64,000 nucleotides of DNA from Sphingobacteriales bacterium. Lineage in GTDB: Bacteria; Bacteroidota; Bacteroidia; Chitinophagales; UBA2359. Numbering within the stretch: the stretch's first letter is position 1; every line of letters starts with the position of its first letter. Made by a program: the position numbers and the translations under genes. Of this stretch, positions 1 through 9,085 are shown in pieces. The notes under the pieces were generated by a model that saw nothing but the letters and a program-made list of their open reading frames with translations, ran no database searches and was not told the origin of the DNA. The stretch spans positions 310,001 through 374,000 of the forward strand of contig JADJJT010000002.1 in the NCBI GenBank assembly GCA_016706405.1. Direction: 5' to 3'.

Positions 1-810
1 GTCGGCATCGCGCCAAGCCCCAAATTTTGCCCTGAATTCGTTTTGAGCCTCCCAATTAATGGTTGCATTAATTACCACTTCTTCGTTGTTTGATGGGGCA
101 GCAGCCATTGGTTGCCCCATATAGTTTAGTACCGTGCTGCCTCCTTGGTGTTGTTGGCCATGCGTGTCGAGGCCAACGCGGTTTACCCCAACTGTATAAA
201 CTTGGTTTTCGATAGCGCGGGCAATAAGCAGTTGCTCCCAGGCAAAACTGCGCACCTGCGGCCAACTTGCCACATAAATTAGCAAATCAAACAAAGGCAA
301 TTGATGGTTGCGGCTCCATGCCGGAAAACGCAAATCGTAACACACTAACGGGCAAATGCGCCAACCTGCATAATTAATAATCACTCGTTTATTTCCGGGT
401 TCATAATGCAAATGTTCGGCTCCCATTCTAAAAAGATGGCGTTTATTATACCATTTGCAGTGCCCATCCGGAAAAGCCCATACAAAACGATTATAGTATT
501 TTTTATTAATAGCATCATCTTTAGCATTTTCTTTGTCGTCCTCTTTAATTATAAGGCTTCCGGCAATAACTTGATTTCTATTTTGAGCTTCTTGTAGCAT
601 CCATTGAACAGTTGGACCCTGCATAGTTTCGGCAAAATTCTTGGTGTTCATGGTAAATCCGGTTGCAAACATTTCGGGCAATAATATTATGTGGCCATTT
701 GCTTTAGGCAGTAATTGGGAAATATGTTTGCGGTTTTCGACAGGATTTTCCCAAATTACGTTGGGTTGTACCAAGCTAATATAAAGGTCATTCAAGGGTT
801 TACTGTTCAT
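1..810 (-). CDS. Nitrilase-family amidohydrolase (YafV/omega-amidase-like), 3' end beyond the window
   Basis: The frame is open from an ATG at 810 to the window edge (270 codons, no stop). The translation starts MNSKPLNDLYISLVQPN. The carbon-nitrogen hydrolase catalytic triad is visible: Glu in ILLPEMFATGF (about residue 46), Lys in WYNKRHLFRMG (about 122) and Cys in CPLVCYDLRFP (about 155). The spacing and the GAEHLHYEPG segment match the YafV/Nit2 omega-amidase branch, which hydrolyses omega-amides such as alpha-ketoglutaramate in the cytoplasm. Family members are about 255-270 residues, so only the last few residues are probably missing. It is divergent from the methyltransferase at 901. 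The subfamily is confident; the exact substrate is inferred. Confidence 0.85.
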   Translation of the reverse strand, partial: MNSKPLNDLYISLVQPNVIWENPVENRKHISQLLPKANGHIILLPEMFATGFTMNTKNFAETMQGPTVQWMLQEAQNRNQVIAGSLIIKEDDKENAKDDAINKKYYNRFVWAFPDGHCKWYNKRHLFRMGAEHLHYEPGNKRVIINYAGWRICPLVCYDLRFPAWSRNHQLPLFDLLIYVASWPQVRSFAWEQLLIARAIENQVYTVGVNRVGLDTHGQQHQGGSTVLNYMGQPMAAAPSNNEEVVINATINWEAQNEFRAKFGAWRDAD

Positions 811-900
811 AAACGAGCAATTGAATAAATAAAAATATTATTTAATAAAAAAGTTTTTTGGAAAATTGCTTACTTAAAAGTAGTTTTACACCCCAAAGAT

Positions 901-1698
901 ATGGAAGAAAAACACCCACGCGACCGTTTTATTACCATTTATGGCCGAAAACCGGTTTTAGAGGCATTAAACAACCCTAATTTGCAAATAGATAAAGTGT
1001 TGATGGCTACCAATGCCGTAGGCGCTGTGGTATTGGCTATTGAACAAGCATGTGGTTTGCGGGGGGTTCAGTGTATCCGGATGCCGGCTGTGCAAGTAGC
1101 ACGCATCAGCAAAAAACCCGATGAAGATCAAGGTGTGGTAGCCGATATATTAGCTCCAAATATACAAACAGTAAATTATTTTATTGCCAACGACTTACAA
1201 TACTTACAGCAAAACGCTCCTCAAAAACAAGTTAATTTATTAGCCCTTGATGGCATTACTACCCCCGCTAACGTGGGACTTATTATACGAACCGCAGCCG
1301 GCATGGGCATTGATGGCATTGTTTACCCGCGTGTGGGCTGCCCTGCTATTGGCCCCTTAGTAATAAAAGCATCGGCGGGAGTTATTTTTAAAGCTCGCTT
1401 GTTGCGCTGCGAGCATATTGCCGATGGACTGCACCTGCTACGGCAGGCTAAATGCCGTATTTATGGTTTAAGCGGCCAAGCCAAACAAAGTATTTACCAG
1501 CCAAACACCAGCACCACAACAAATACCCCGGCGGTATGGGTATTAGGCGGAGAAACGCATGGAATTGGCACCAAAACAACCCAATATATTGACGAATGGC
1601 GTTCAATACCCATGCAGGCAAACGTTGAGTCGTTAAATGTGGCCTGTGCGGCAGCAGTTCTTTGCGGCGAGCTGTTGCGGCAAAAGCTAAATAAATAA
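901..1698 (+). CDS. TrmH/SpoU-family RNA 2'-O-methyltransferase (RlmB-like)
   Basis: This 265-residue protein has the N-terminal substrate-binding domain of RlmB/TrmH enzymes (YGRKPVLEAL near residue 14) and a C-terminal SPOUT knot. SpoU motif 1 is ALDGITTPANVGLIIRTA (about 116), motif 2 is LGGETHGIG (about 218) and motif 3 is IPMQANVESLNVACAAAV (about 236). The family transfers a methyl group from SAM to a ribose 2'-OH in 23S rRNA or tRNA; the RNA target cannot be read from sequence. The ATG at 901 gives a normal family length. It is divergent from the nitrilase gene, with a 90-bp AT-rich spacer. Confidence 0.88.
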   Translation: MEEKHPRDRFITIYGRKPVLEALNNPNLQIDKVLMATNAVGAVVLAIEQACGLRGVQCIRMPAVQVARISKKPDEDQGVVADILAPNIQTVNYFIANDLQYLQQNAPQKQVNLLALDGITTPANVGLIIRTAAGMGIDGIVYPRVGCPAIGPLVIKASAGVIFKARLLRCEHIADGLHLLRQAKCRIYGLSGQAKQSIYQPNTSTTTNTPAVWVLGGETHGIGTKTTQYIDEWRSIPMQANVESLNVACAAAVLCGELLRQKLNK

Positions 1699-1827
1699 AG
1701 AGAAATGACCTGTTTGTTTTAAAAACTATATGCCGCTTTTGTTGTTTTTTCTATCCGGATATTTTTTTGTTTTCCGGCAAACTCTTTTTGCTACTCCAAT
1801 TCAAACTAAGTAAAATAGAAAGTATTT

Positions 1828-2346
1828 ATGCATCATATACAAATTGCCCCCCAACAGTCCACCCGCGCCTACCAATACCAACAACTACTGCCCCAGCTAA
1901 CGCACTTAATTGACCCCAAAGCCAATTTAATAGCCAATATGGCCAATATTTGTGCTGCGCTAAAAATGCAGTTTTCGTTTTTTTGGGTAGGGTTTTATTG
2001 CCTTGAGTCAAGTGCTGATAGTAATACTAATAATACGAGAGATAGCAGTTTGGTGTTGGGGCCTTTTCAGGGAACGGTAGCGTGTACACGTATTGCCATG
2101 GGCAAAGGGGTTTGCGGCGCGGCAGCCTTAGAACAAAAAACATTAATTGTGCCAAATGTCGAGGTTTTTCCGGGGCATATAGCCTGCGATGCACTTTCGC
2201 GCTCCGAAATTGTAGTGCCGTTAGTAATAGAAGGGGAAACGAAATTTGTACTCGATATAGATAGCACCGAATACAGCGATTTTACAGAAGAAGATGCTTT
2301 TTATTTAACCCAAATTGTAGATTTGCTAATTCCGTTTGTTAGTTAA
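1828..2346 (+). CDS. msrC: Free methionine-(R)-sulfoxide reductase, GAF domain (MsrC-type)
   Basis: This is a 172-residue single GAF domain. It carries the free-Met-R-sulfoxide reductase signature: WVGFY (about 54), VLGPFQGTVACTRI (about 77), GKGVCG (about 92) and FPGHIACDALSRSEIV (about 113). All three redox cysteines are present (ACTR, GVCG, IACD). The enzyme reduces free methionine-R-sulfoxide in the cytoplasm using thioredoxin-recycled cysteines. The family is usually 155-165 residues; the extra length is a short insert rich in Ser, Asn and Thr near residue 65. It lies 42 bp upstream of the CysQ-like gene on the same strand, so co-transcription is possible. Confidence 0.9.
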   Translation: MHHIQIAPQQSTRAYQYQQLLPQLTHLIDPKANLIANMANICAALKMQFSFFWVGFYCLESSADSNTNNTRDSSLVLGPFQGTVACTRIAMGKGVCGAAALEQKTLIVPNVEVFPGHIACDALSRSEIVVPLVIEGETKFVLDIDSTEYSDFTEEDAFYLTQIVDLLIPFVS

Positions 2347-2388
2347 TTAAAGCCTAAGTTTAAGTAGCAATTTCCAACCCAATAATTT

Positions 2389-3228
2389 ATGCATACATAT
2401 CAAGACCAAACTACGTTAAATAAAATAAATCGAATTGCTTTAGCGGCTGGAGATATTATTTTAAGTCATTACGCCCAAACAAATAGAGCCATAGAAATAA
2501 AACTCGACCAGTCGCCGGTAACCGCTGCCGACAAAGCTGCCAACGAATACATAGTAAAAGAGTTACAAATCTTATTTCCGGATATTCCGGTTGTTGCCGA
2601 AGAAAGTCCATTGCCCGAATGGCCTATCCGGAAGAATTGGCAACTTTTTTGGCTTGTCGATCCTTTAGATGGCACCAAAGAGTATATTACCCGCAATGGC
2701 CAGTTTACTGTAAATATTGCCTTAATTTACAATCAACTGCCAATATTGGGCGTAGTATATGCCCCGGTTTTGCGTGAATTGTTTTGTGGTACTGCCATAT
2801 TAGGTAGTTTTAGGCAACAAATACCAACTGGCACAAGTCATAGTATAGAAGAAAATCTTAACCTTACACGTATTGAGGCAAAACCACCTGAAAAGGGGCA
2901 ACCTATAATAATTATAGCCAGTCGCTCGCATTTAAACCCCGAAACGGAGGCTTATATTGCCAGCCTCAAACAAAGTTTTGAAGCCAACCAAACCTACGAA
3001 ATATTAAATGTTGGCAGCTCGTTAAAATTTTGCCGCCTCGCACAAGGGCAGGCACATGTTTACCCGCGCCTAAGCCCCACAATGGAATGGGACACAGCCG
3101 CAGGCCACGCTATTGCAATTTTTGCAGGTGCATACCTTTTTAGCCACCCAAACCGCACGCAACCTTTTGTTTACAACAAATTAAACTTAACAAATGGCGA
3201 TTTTGTGGTTTCTGTGTTACAAATTTAA
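2389..3228 (+). CDS. cysQ: 3'(2'),5'-bisphosphate nucleotidase CysQ
   Basis: This 279-residue inositol-monophosphatase-superfamily protein has the metal-binding motifs VAEES (about 70), WLVDPLDGTKEYITRNGQF (about 88) and MEWDTAAGHAIA (about 231). The DPLDGTKE form is typical of CysQ/Hal2 enzymes, which hydrolyse 3'-phosphoadenosine-5'-phosphate (PAP) to AMP and so clear a by-product of sulfate assimilation and sulfotransfer. It follows the msrC-like gene by 42 bp, giving a loose sulfur-metabolism pairing (inference). There is an insert of low similarity around residues 140-170. Confidence 0.9.
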   Translation: MHTYQDQTTLNKINRIALAAGDIILSHYAQTNRAIEIKLDQSPVTAADKAANEYIVKELQILFPDIPVVAEESPLPEWPIRKNWQLFWLVDPLDGTKEYITRNGQFTVNIALIYNQLPILGVVYAPVLRELFCGTAILGSFRQQIPTGTSHSIEENLNLTRIEAKPPEKGQPIIIIASRSHLNPETEAYIASLKQSFEANQTYEILNVGSSLKFCRLAQGQAHVYPRLSPTMEWDTAAGHAIAIFAGAYLFSHPNRTQPFVYNKLNLTNGDFVVSVLQI

Positions 3229-3300
3229 AAAATGTAGAATCAAAGGGTTTTAATCTTATGATTTGCTTAGTATAACAGTTAATCTGTTTGCGTACTTTAA

Positions 3301-4395
3301 TTATTTAATATATTTAAAATCGTGGCCACTTTCTATATTTTGCAAGGTATGGTAATACAAACGTATTGTATTGGCTACGTCTTCTTTATCGGCCATTTCA
3401 ACGGTGGTGTGCATATATTTAAGCGGCAAGGACAAAAGCCCTGTTACTACACCACCTGTGGCAAAGGCAAAAGCATCGGCATCGGTGCCGGTTGAGCGGT
3501 AGTTTGCTTCGCGCTGAAAAGGTATATCGTTAGTTTGGGCGGTATTTACCATTAAATCGAGGAGTTTGTTTTGTATAGCCGGCGCATACGAAAGCACAGG
3601 GCCTTTACCGCAGGCATAGTCGCCATGGCGGGTTCGACTAAGCATAGGGGTTGTGGTATCGTGGGTTACATCGGTAACAATGGCCACATGCGGGCGTATG
3701 GTTTCAACAATCATTTGCGCGCCCCTAAGGCCAACCTCCTCTTGAACCGAATTAACAATATATAAACCATAAGGCAGTTTAATATTGTTTTCTTTTAACA
3801 GCCGAGCGACCTGTGCAATTACAAAGCCACCTAAGCGATTATCTAAGGCGCGACCCACAAAATAGCGGTTGTTTAGCTCCATAAAGGGGTCGGGGTAGGT
3901 AACCACACAGCCAACATGAATACCTAACGCCTCAACTTCTTCGCGTTTTTTACAGCCTACATCAATAAAAAGATTATGTAAATCGGTTCTAAATGAAGAT
4001 TCATCTTGGCGCAAATGTATGGCCGGCCAACCAAATACACCCGGAACAATGCGGCCATCGCGGGTATGTATTTGTACTCTTTTAGACGGTGCAATCATGT
4101 GGTCGCTTCCGCCATTCCGGATAATATAAATATAGCCGTCTTCGGTTATGTAATTTACATACCACGATATTTCGTCGGCATGGGCCTCTATAACTACGCG
4201 GTAGGGTGCATCCGGATTAATAATGCAATAGGCTGTGCCATAATTATCAACCTGATAGGTATCAATATAAGGTTTAATATAGTCAAGCCAAAGTTGTTGG
4301 CCGCGCCACTCGTAGCCTGTTGGGGAGGTGTTGTTTAGGTAGCGTTCTAAAAATGCCACCGAATCGTTGTTAATTATAGAGTCAAAAGGCAACAT
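3301..4395 (-). CDS. M42-family metallopeptidase (glutamyl aminopeptidase/FrvX-like)
   Basis: The protein is 364 residues. M42 metal ligands are visible: VIEAHADEISW (about 69), GRALDNRLGGFV (about 180), VNSVQEEVGLRGAQ (about 212) and VTDVTHDT (about 240). The inserted PDZ-like beta domain follows the first His-Ala-Asp. Members form dodecameric cytoplasmic tetrahedral aminopeptidases using two divalent metals. I chose the ATG at 4395; an in-frame TTG one codon upstream would add a Met. It converges with the CysQ gene and lies downstream of the DUF58 gene on the same strand with a 77-bp gap. Confidence 0.88.
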   Translation of the reverse strand: MLPFDSIINNDSVAFLERYLNNTSPTGYEWRGQQLWLDYIKPYIDTYQVDNYGTAYCIINPDAPYRVVIEAHADEISWYVNYITEDGYIYIIRNGGSDHMIAPSKRVQIHTRDGRIVPGVFGWPAIHLRQDESSFRTDLHNLFIDVGCKKREEVEALGIHVGCVVTYPDPFMELNNRYFVGRALDNRLGGFVIAQVARLLKENNIKLPYGLYIVNSVQEEVGLRGAQMIVETIRPHVAIVTDVTHDTTTPMLSRTRHGDYACGKGPVLSYAPAIQNKLLDLMVNTAQTNDIPFQREANYRSTGTDADAFAFATGGVVTGLLSLPLKYMHTTVEMADKEDVANTIRLYYHTLQNIESGHDFKYIK

Positions 4396-4472
4396 CAATA
4401 AGGTTAGGGGTTTAAGGAGGGTATAAGAATTAATTTATAAATTTATTATGTAATGTTTAATTTTACAAGCAG

Positions 4473-5411
4473 TTAGACTTGCATTTTGCTGCGTTTAACC
4501 AAATAGGGCAATAATACTTGCGAAAAATCGAGGTTAATATCGGTTGGCACTAAATCTATCCGGAATTGGCTGCATCGCAGTTTTAGTGTTTGTAAAAACT
4601 GGTACATCTGTTGCTGGTAATAGTCTTTTACCTGGTTGGGTTGTAGTTTTACCTCTTCGCCGCTTTCCATATCAACAAAAACGTAAGGGCGATTTTCAAA
4701 CTCAAAATCAATTTCGCGTTTGTTGTCGGTTACATGAAAAAGTACTACCTCGTGTTTATTATAGCGCAAGTGTTGTAGTGCCGAAAAAATTTCATCGGGG
4801 TTTTGTGCTGTTTCAAACATATCGCTAAAAATAACCACCATAGAGCGTTTATGAATATTGTCGGCAATTTGGTGCAGGCAGCGGGCGGCGGCGGTAGCGC
4901 GGTTGCGGTTATTTTGGTTTAGGTGTTGAATTAAAGTAGTTTCGAGCAGTTTATGGTGGGCAGTTGTGGAGCGGGCGCGGGTATGAAATTTTACCTCGTC
5001 AGAGAAGATGGTTAGCCCAACGGCATCGCGTTGCTTTTTAAGCATATACATTAGCGCTGATGCCGCTACTATGGAAAACTGCAATTTGTTAATTCCGGGC
5101 TGATTTTTTTGCCCTGCTTCCTCCGGAAAATACATAGAACTTGACACATCAATTACAATACGGCAGCGCAGGTTTGTTTCTTCTTCGTAGCGTTTTGAAA
5201 AAATTTTATCGGTGCGGGCATATACTTTCCAGTCAATATTTTTAATCGCGTCTCCGGGGTTATAGAGGCGGTGTTCGGCAAACTCTACCGAAAAACCGTG
5301 GAATGGGCTTTTATGCAGCCCAATTATAAACCCTTCTACTACTTGCTCTGCCAGCAACTCTAAGTTATCGAGGCGGTGTAAATGTTGGGGTTGAATAATT
5401 TGTGTATTCAT
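4473..5411 (-). CDS. DUF58 domain protein (vWA-like), first of two
   Basis: This 312-residue protein starts from an ATG at 5411. The DUF58 signature is clear: FAEHRLYNPGDAIKNIDWK (about 44), the adjacent VYARTDKIFSKRYEE, and a vWA-type metal site RIVIDVSSSMYFPEE (about 86). DUF58 proteins in Bacteroidota usually sit with MoxR ATPases and BatA/B-like vWA proteins and are thought to act in envelope or protein-complex maturation. Here no MoxR gene is adjacent; the neighbour is the ABC permease gene 51 bp upstream. A second DUF58 gene lies at 35858. The domain is certain, the role is not known. Confidence 0.85.
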   Translation of the reverse strand: MNTQIIQPQHLHRLDNLELLAEQVVEGFIIGLHKSPFHGFSVEFAEHRLYNPGDAIKNIDWKVYARTDKIFSKRYEEETNLRCRIVIDVSSSMYFPEEAGQKNQPGINKLQFSIVAASALMYMLKKQRDAVGLTIFSDEVKFHTRARSTTAHHKLLETTLIQHLNQNNRNRATAAARCLHQIADNIHKRSMVVIFSDMFETAQNPDEIFSALQHLRYNKHEVVLFHVTDNKREIDFEFENRPYVFVDMESGEEVKLQPNQVKDYYQQQMYQFLQTLKLRCSQFRIDLVPTDINLDFSQVLLPYLVKRSKMQV

Positions 5412-5431
5412 TCATGTTTTGAATTGGGTGG

Positions 5432-5439
5432 CAAAATTA
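5432..5439 (-). promoter_or_regulatory. Bacteroidota -7 box TAATTTTG before the DUF58 gene
   Basis: The minus strand reads TAATTTTG 20 bp before the DUF58 start at 5411, matching TAnnTTTG. I see no convincing -33 TTTG at the usual distance. Confidence 0.35.
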
Positions 5440-5462
5440 CACAAAATCGCGCTTGTAATTTG

Positions 5463-6728
5463 TTAATTTTGCCTAATTGCGTCAACGGGGTTCATGCGGG
5501 CGGCTTGTATAGCCGGCACAATTCCGGATACAACCCCAATTGCCGTGGACAGTATTAGGGCGGTAATCACATTTTTGGAACTTAAAATCAAGGTAAAACT
5601 ATCTATCATTGTATTGCCAAGCCATGCCAAGCCTTGTACAAAAAACAAGCCAGCTATGCCACCAATGATAGATAAAAACACCGCTTCGATTAAAAATTCG
5701 AGTAAAATAAAATAATTGCGTGCACCTAACGATTTTTTAATGCCAATTTGGCCGGTGCGCTCGCGTACAGATACAAACATAATATTGGCTATGCCAAACC
5801 CACCTACAAGTATTGAAAAGGCACCAATTAACCATCCGGCGGCATTTATAACACCAAAAATAGAAGCTATAAATTGGTCGAACAAACTAGAGCGATTAAG
5901 GGCAAAATTATCTTCGGCAGTAGGTTTTAGTCTTCGGCTGGTGCGCAAAACATGGCTTAGCTGGTCTTCGACCTCGCTTAGCGGAATGCCAGCCTTTGGC
6001 CGGGCAACAATTAATGGCATTAGTTGTTCGCTATCAACGTCTAAATAGCGGCGGGCAAAATTATAGGGTACAAAAGCAATGCCATCAACTCCATCTCCGG
6101 TAAGGCTTTTGCCTTCTTTTTTTAAAATACCCACTAAAGTAAGTTGCTGCCCCATAAAACGCACTTGCAGTCCAAGCGGGTCGGTAATATTAGGAAAAAG
6201 CTCTTCGGCTAAGCGGTGCCCTAACACAATAACGTCATTACCTACTGCCGACTCGTTGCTGCTAAACCACCGGCCACTTTCAAACTCGAAGCGCATAATG
6301 TCGGCAAACTCTTGAGTAGCGGCGCCTAAGGGGGCATTTTCAATTATATTATCGCGGTATTTAAGTGCTTGCCCTTGAATAACTACCCTAATGGCCACAT
6401 CTTCGGTAAGGTTAGCGCGTTCGCGCAGAGCTAAATAGTCGCGGTACGATGGCTGGGGGCGTTTCATGTACTCCCACCAACGGCCATGCCCACCGTCCCA
6501 AGGGAATTGGTGAATAAAAATTAAATCAGAGCCTAAGCGCGAGAACGATTTCCGGATGCTTTGCTCAAGGCTATCAATAAGCATTAATACCGATATAACA
6601 CAAAAAATGCCAATTGCAATGCCCAAAGCCGATAAAAAGGCTCTTAAAGGATTACCCCAAAGAGCTTGCAAGGCTTGTGCAAACCCCTCGCCAATTATTT
6701 GGAAAAAAACAGCTATTTTTTGCAGCAT
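5463..6728 (-). CDS. ABC transporter permease, MacB/FtsX type
   Basis: This 421-residue protein has the MacB layout: a membrane segment near residues 30-55 (ALGIAIGIFCVISVLMLI), a large periplasmic MacB-PCD domain (about 60-290), then three membrane segments near 300, 350 and 390. FSILVGGFGIANIMFVSV, RTGQIGIKKSLGARNYFI and the C-terminal PAIQAARMNPVDAIR are FtsX/MacB signatures. Such proteins transmit ATP-driven conformational change to periplasmic partners (export of peptides, lipoproteins or drugs). No ATPase or membrane-fusion gene is adjacent, so the partner must lie elsewhere. It is upstream of the DUF58 gene on the same strand. Confidence 0.88.
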   Translation of the reverse strand: MLQKIAVFFQIIGEGFAQALQALWGNPLRAFLSALGIAIGIFCVISVLMLIDSLEQSIRKSFSRLGSDLIFIHQFPWDGGHGRWWEYMKRPQPSYRDYLALRERANLTEDVAIRVVIQGQALKYRDNIIENAPLGAATQEFADIMRFEFESGRWFSSNESAVGNDVIVLGHRLAEELFPNITDPLGLQVRFMGQQLTLVGILKKEGKSLTGDGVDGIAFVPYNFARRYLDVDSEQLMPLIVARPKAGIPLSEVEDQLSHVLRTSRRLKPTAEDNFALNRSSLFDQFIASIFGVINAAGWLIGAFSILVGGFGIANIMFVSVRERTGQIGIKKSLGARNYFILLEFLIEAVFLSIIGGIAGLFFVQGLAWLGNTMIDSFTLILSSKNVITALILSTAIGVVSGIVPAIQAARMNPVDAIRQN

Positions 6729-7046
6729 AATAAATAATTAGGGCAAATTTCGTTAAATATTTTCAGCTTTTTAAAACTACTTTATGTTTAATTTTGTTTA
6801 GAATAAATATTTTGTTTTCATCAAACAAAAAAGTGGTTTTAATACATAGTCAGATGCTAACAGATAAGCTAAAAATGAAGCAAAAATTTATATTTTTAGC
6901 CTTAACCATCTAAGAAAGAGAATGTTTTATTTGGTAAAACCACAAGCCTATTAATTTCGTTCCTTTTTAGTATTTTATTACAATACTTGTATATAAAGTG
7001 CTATCTTTGCGCCGCACAAACAAAGCCATAAATATATTTTAATTAT
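6729..7046. other. Divergent intergenic region before queA
   Basis: This is a 318-bp AT-rich spacer between the ABC permease start and queA. The only signal I can support is a -7 box at 7002-7009. No ORF, tRNA or strong hairpin was seen. Confidence 0.5.
7002..7009 (+). promoter_or_regulatory. Bacteroidota -7 box TATCTTTG before queA
   Basis: TATCTTTG matches TAnnTTTG and lies 37 bp upstream of the queA ATG. No -33 element at standard spacing is evident. Confidence 0.5.
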
Positions 7047-8105
7047 ATGAAATTATCAGAATTTGATTTTAATTTACCTGACGAACTTATAGCCCAATAC
7101 CCCACCGAAAACCGCCACGACTCGAGGTTAATGGTTGTTCATAGGAAAACGGGCTTAATTGAACATAAAAAATTTACGGATATTTTAAACTATTTTGAAG
7201 ATGGCGACTCGATGATTATAAATAACACGAAGGTATTTGCTGCAAGGTTATATGGCCGGAAAGAAAAAACAAACGCCGAAATTGAGGTTTTTATGCTGCG
7301 CGAATTAAATGCCAAAGAACGCCTTTGGGATGTGTTAGTTGAGCCTGCCCGTAAAATTAGGGTAGGTAATAAACTTTATTTTAATACCGACAAAATTCAA
7401 ACCGACCTTGTTGCCGAAGTAATAGACAATACTACCTCGAGAGGGCGCACCATACGGTTCATTTTTCCGGGCGATGATGAGGCTTTTAAAGCCGAGCTTG
7501 CCCGCTTAGGGCAGGCCCCCCTGCCTCGATATATAAAACGCCCGGTAGAAGATTTAGACTACGAACGCTACCAAACCGTTTTTGCCAAAGAAGTTGGTGC
7601 CGTAGCCGCCCCTACCGCCGGCTTGCACTTTAGCAAAGAACTTATGAAACGTTTGGAAATTAAAGGCATTAATTTTGCCGAAGTAACCCTACACGTAGGC
7701 TTAGGTACATTTAGACGCATTGAGGTTGAAGACCTCTCTAAACATAAAATGGAAGCCGAGTACTTTAAAATTCCGGAAAAAGCTGCCGCCATTGTAAACA
7801 AATCAAAAGAAACAGGCCACAAAGTTTGTGCTATCGGCACTACTTCAATGCGTACCAGCGAGTCGAGCGTTTCGGCGCAAAACCTTTTAAAACCAGCCGA
7901 AGGATGGACCAACCTTTTTATTCACCCGCCTTACGATTTTCATATTGCCGACTGCTTGCTTACTAATTTTCACTTGCCTAAAACAAGTTTGCTAATTTTA
8001 GTTGTTACCTATGCAGGCTACGATTTAATGATGAAAGCCTACAAAGAGGCCATTGAACATAAATACCGGTTTTATAGTTACGGTGATGCTATGCTAATTA
8101 TATAA
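7047..8105 (+). CDS. queA: tRNA preQ1(34) S-adenosylmethionine ribosyltransferase-isomerase QueA
   Basis: The 352-residue protein starts MKLSEFDFNLPDELIAQYP, the standard QueA N-terminus, followed by R(H)DSRLMV, INNTKV(F)AARL, AAPTAGLHF (about 187), VTLHVGLGTF (about 222) and the C-terminal TNFHLPKTSLL (about 311). QueA transfers and rearranges the ribosyl group of SAM onto preQ1 at position 34 of tRNA to make epoxyqueuosine. Length and motifs are complete. The gene is monocistronic as far as visible, with the gldF-like gene 178 bp downstream. Confidence 0.97.
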   Translation: MKLSEFDFNLPDELIAQYPTENRHDSRLMVVHRKTGLIEHKKFTDILNYFEDGDSMIINNTKVFAARLYGRKEKTNAEIEVFMLRELNAKERLWDVLVEPARKIRVGNKLYFNTDKIQTDLVAEVIDNTTSRGRTIRFIFPGDDEAFKAELARLGQAPLPRYIKRPVEDLDYERYQTVFAKEVGAVAAPTAGLHFSKELMKRLEIKGINFAEVTLHVGLGTFRRIEVEDLSKHKMEAEYFKIPEKAAAIVNKSKETGHKVCAIGTTSMRTSESSVSAQNLLKPAEGWTNLFIHPPYDFHIADCLLTNFHLPKTSLLILVVTYAGYDLMMKAYKEAIEHKYRFYSYGDAMLII

Positions 8106-8283
8106 ATAAAACACAAAGAAATCATACGAAACCCAAGCGAACAAAAAAACTATCCGGAATTAAAAAATTTAATCTTTGTAGTTTTTTATAAAGTCTTGTC
8201 CGGATTTTAAAATCAAAGGAACGGACTTAAGCGTAGCTAAAAATGAAATGAGGCGGAAAAATTCTAAAAAAATATAAAATAAA

Positions 8284-9015
8284 ATGCTTACCATTTTCAG
8301 AAAGGAGATTAACCTTTTTTTTAGCTCGCTAATTGGCTACATAGCGTTGGTTATATTTTTAGTTATTACGGGGTTATTTCTATGGGTTTTCCCTGAAACA
8401 AACCTGCTCGATTATGGCTATGCCAGTTTAGAACAACTGTTTTTATTGGCCCCGTGGGTATTTATGTTGTTAATTCCGGCAATTTCAATGCGCTCATTGG
8501 CCGAAGAAGTAAATTTGGGTACTTTCGAAATTTTAGCCACCAAACCCGTTACCGATTGGCAAATTGTGTTGGGTAAATATTTTGCCGCCTTGTTTTTAGC
8601 TATTTTTGCCATTTTGCCTACATTCATATACTTTTACACGGCTTATCAATTAGGGTCGCCGGTGGGTAATATAGATACTGGTGCTGCTATTGGCTCGTAT
8701 TTAGGTTTAGTATTTTTGGCTGCTGCTTTTTGTGCTATGGGCATATTTGCATCGGCTTTAACGGCCAACCAAATAGTAGCTTTTTTATTGGCTGTTTTTT
8801 TGTGTTTTATTTTTTATCAAGGATTTGACTATTTTAGTGCGTTAAATTTATTTTACGGCAAAGCCGATTATTTTATTCAACAATTAGGCATTAATGCGCA
8901 TTATAATGCTATTAGCAGAGGCGTTGCCGACACGCGCGACATTTTGTACTTCATTTCTTTATCCGGATGTTTTTTATACCTAACTAAAATGGTGCTCGAA
9001 AGTCGTAAGTGGTAA
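8284..9015 (+). CDS. gldF: Gliding-motility-type ABC transporter permease GldF
   Basis: This 243-residue protein has six predicted membrane spans. The start MLTIFRKEINLFFSSLIGYIALV, then PAISMRSLAEEVNLGTFEIL (about 60) and LATKPVTDWQIVLGKY, match the ABC-2/GldF permease family. GldF normally works with the substrate-binding protein GldG and the ATPase GldA; in flavobacteria the set is needed for gliding. Here the following gene is an unrelated DUF547 lipoprotein, so the usual gldF-gldG pairing is missing locally. The family call is strong; a role in gliding is inferred. Confidence 0.85.
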   Translation: MLTIFRKEINLFFSSLIGYIALVIFLVITGLFLWVFPETNLLDYGYASLEQLFLLAPWVFMLLIPAISMRSLAEEVNLGTFEILATKPVTDWQIVLGKYFAALFLAIFAILPTFIYFYTAYQLGSPVGNIDTGAAIGSYLGLVFLAAAFCAMGIFASALTANQIVAFLLAVFLCFIFYQGFDYFSALNLFYGKADYFIQQLGINAHYNAISRGVADTRDILYFISLSGCFLYLTKMVLESRKW

Positions 9016-9085
9016 TATAATTTACTATAATTTTGCCGCTTGTTATTGTATCTATTTTTAAAAACGATTTATTTCGCTGCAAACC

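Noticed and set aside
421..480. Apparent frameshift in the nitrilase gene
   Set aside because: On recounting the T run the frame is continuous through WAFPDG and WYNKRHLF.
406..597. 63-codon plus-strand frame at the left edge
   Set aside because: It is antisense to the nitrilase gene, whose catalytic motifs are clear.
6961..7009. -33 TTG element 12 bp before several -7 boxes
   Set aside because: The gap of 12 bp is shorter than the known spacing and the T-rich context makes chance matches likely.
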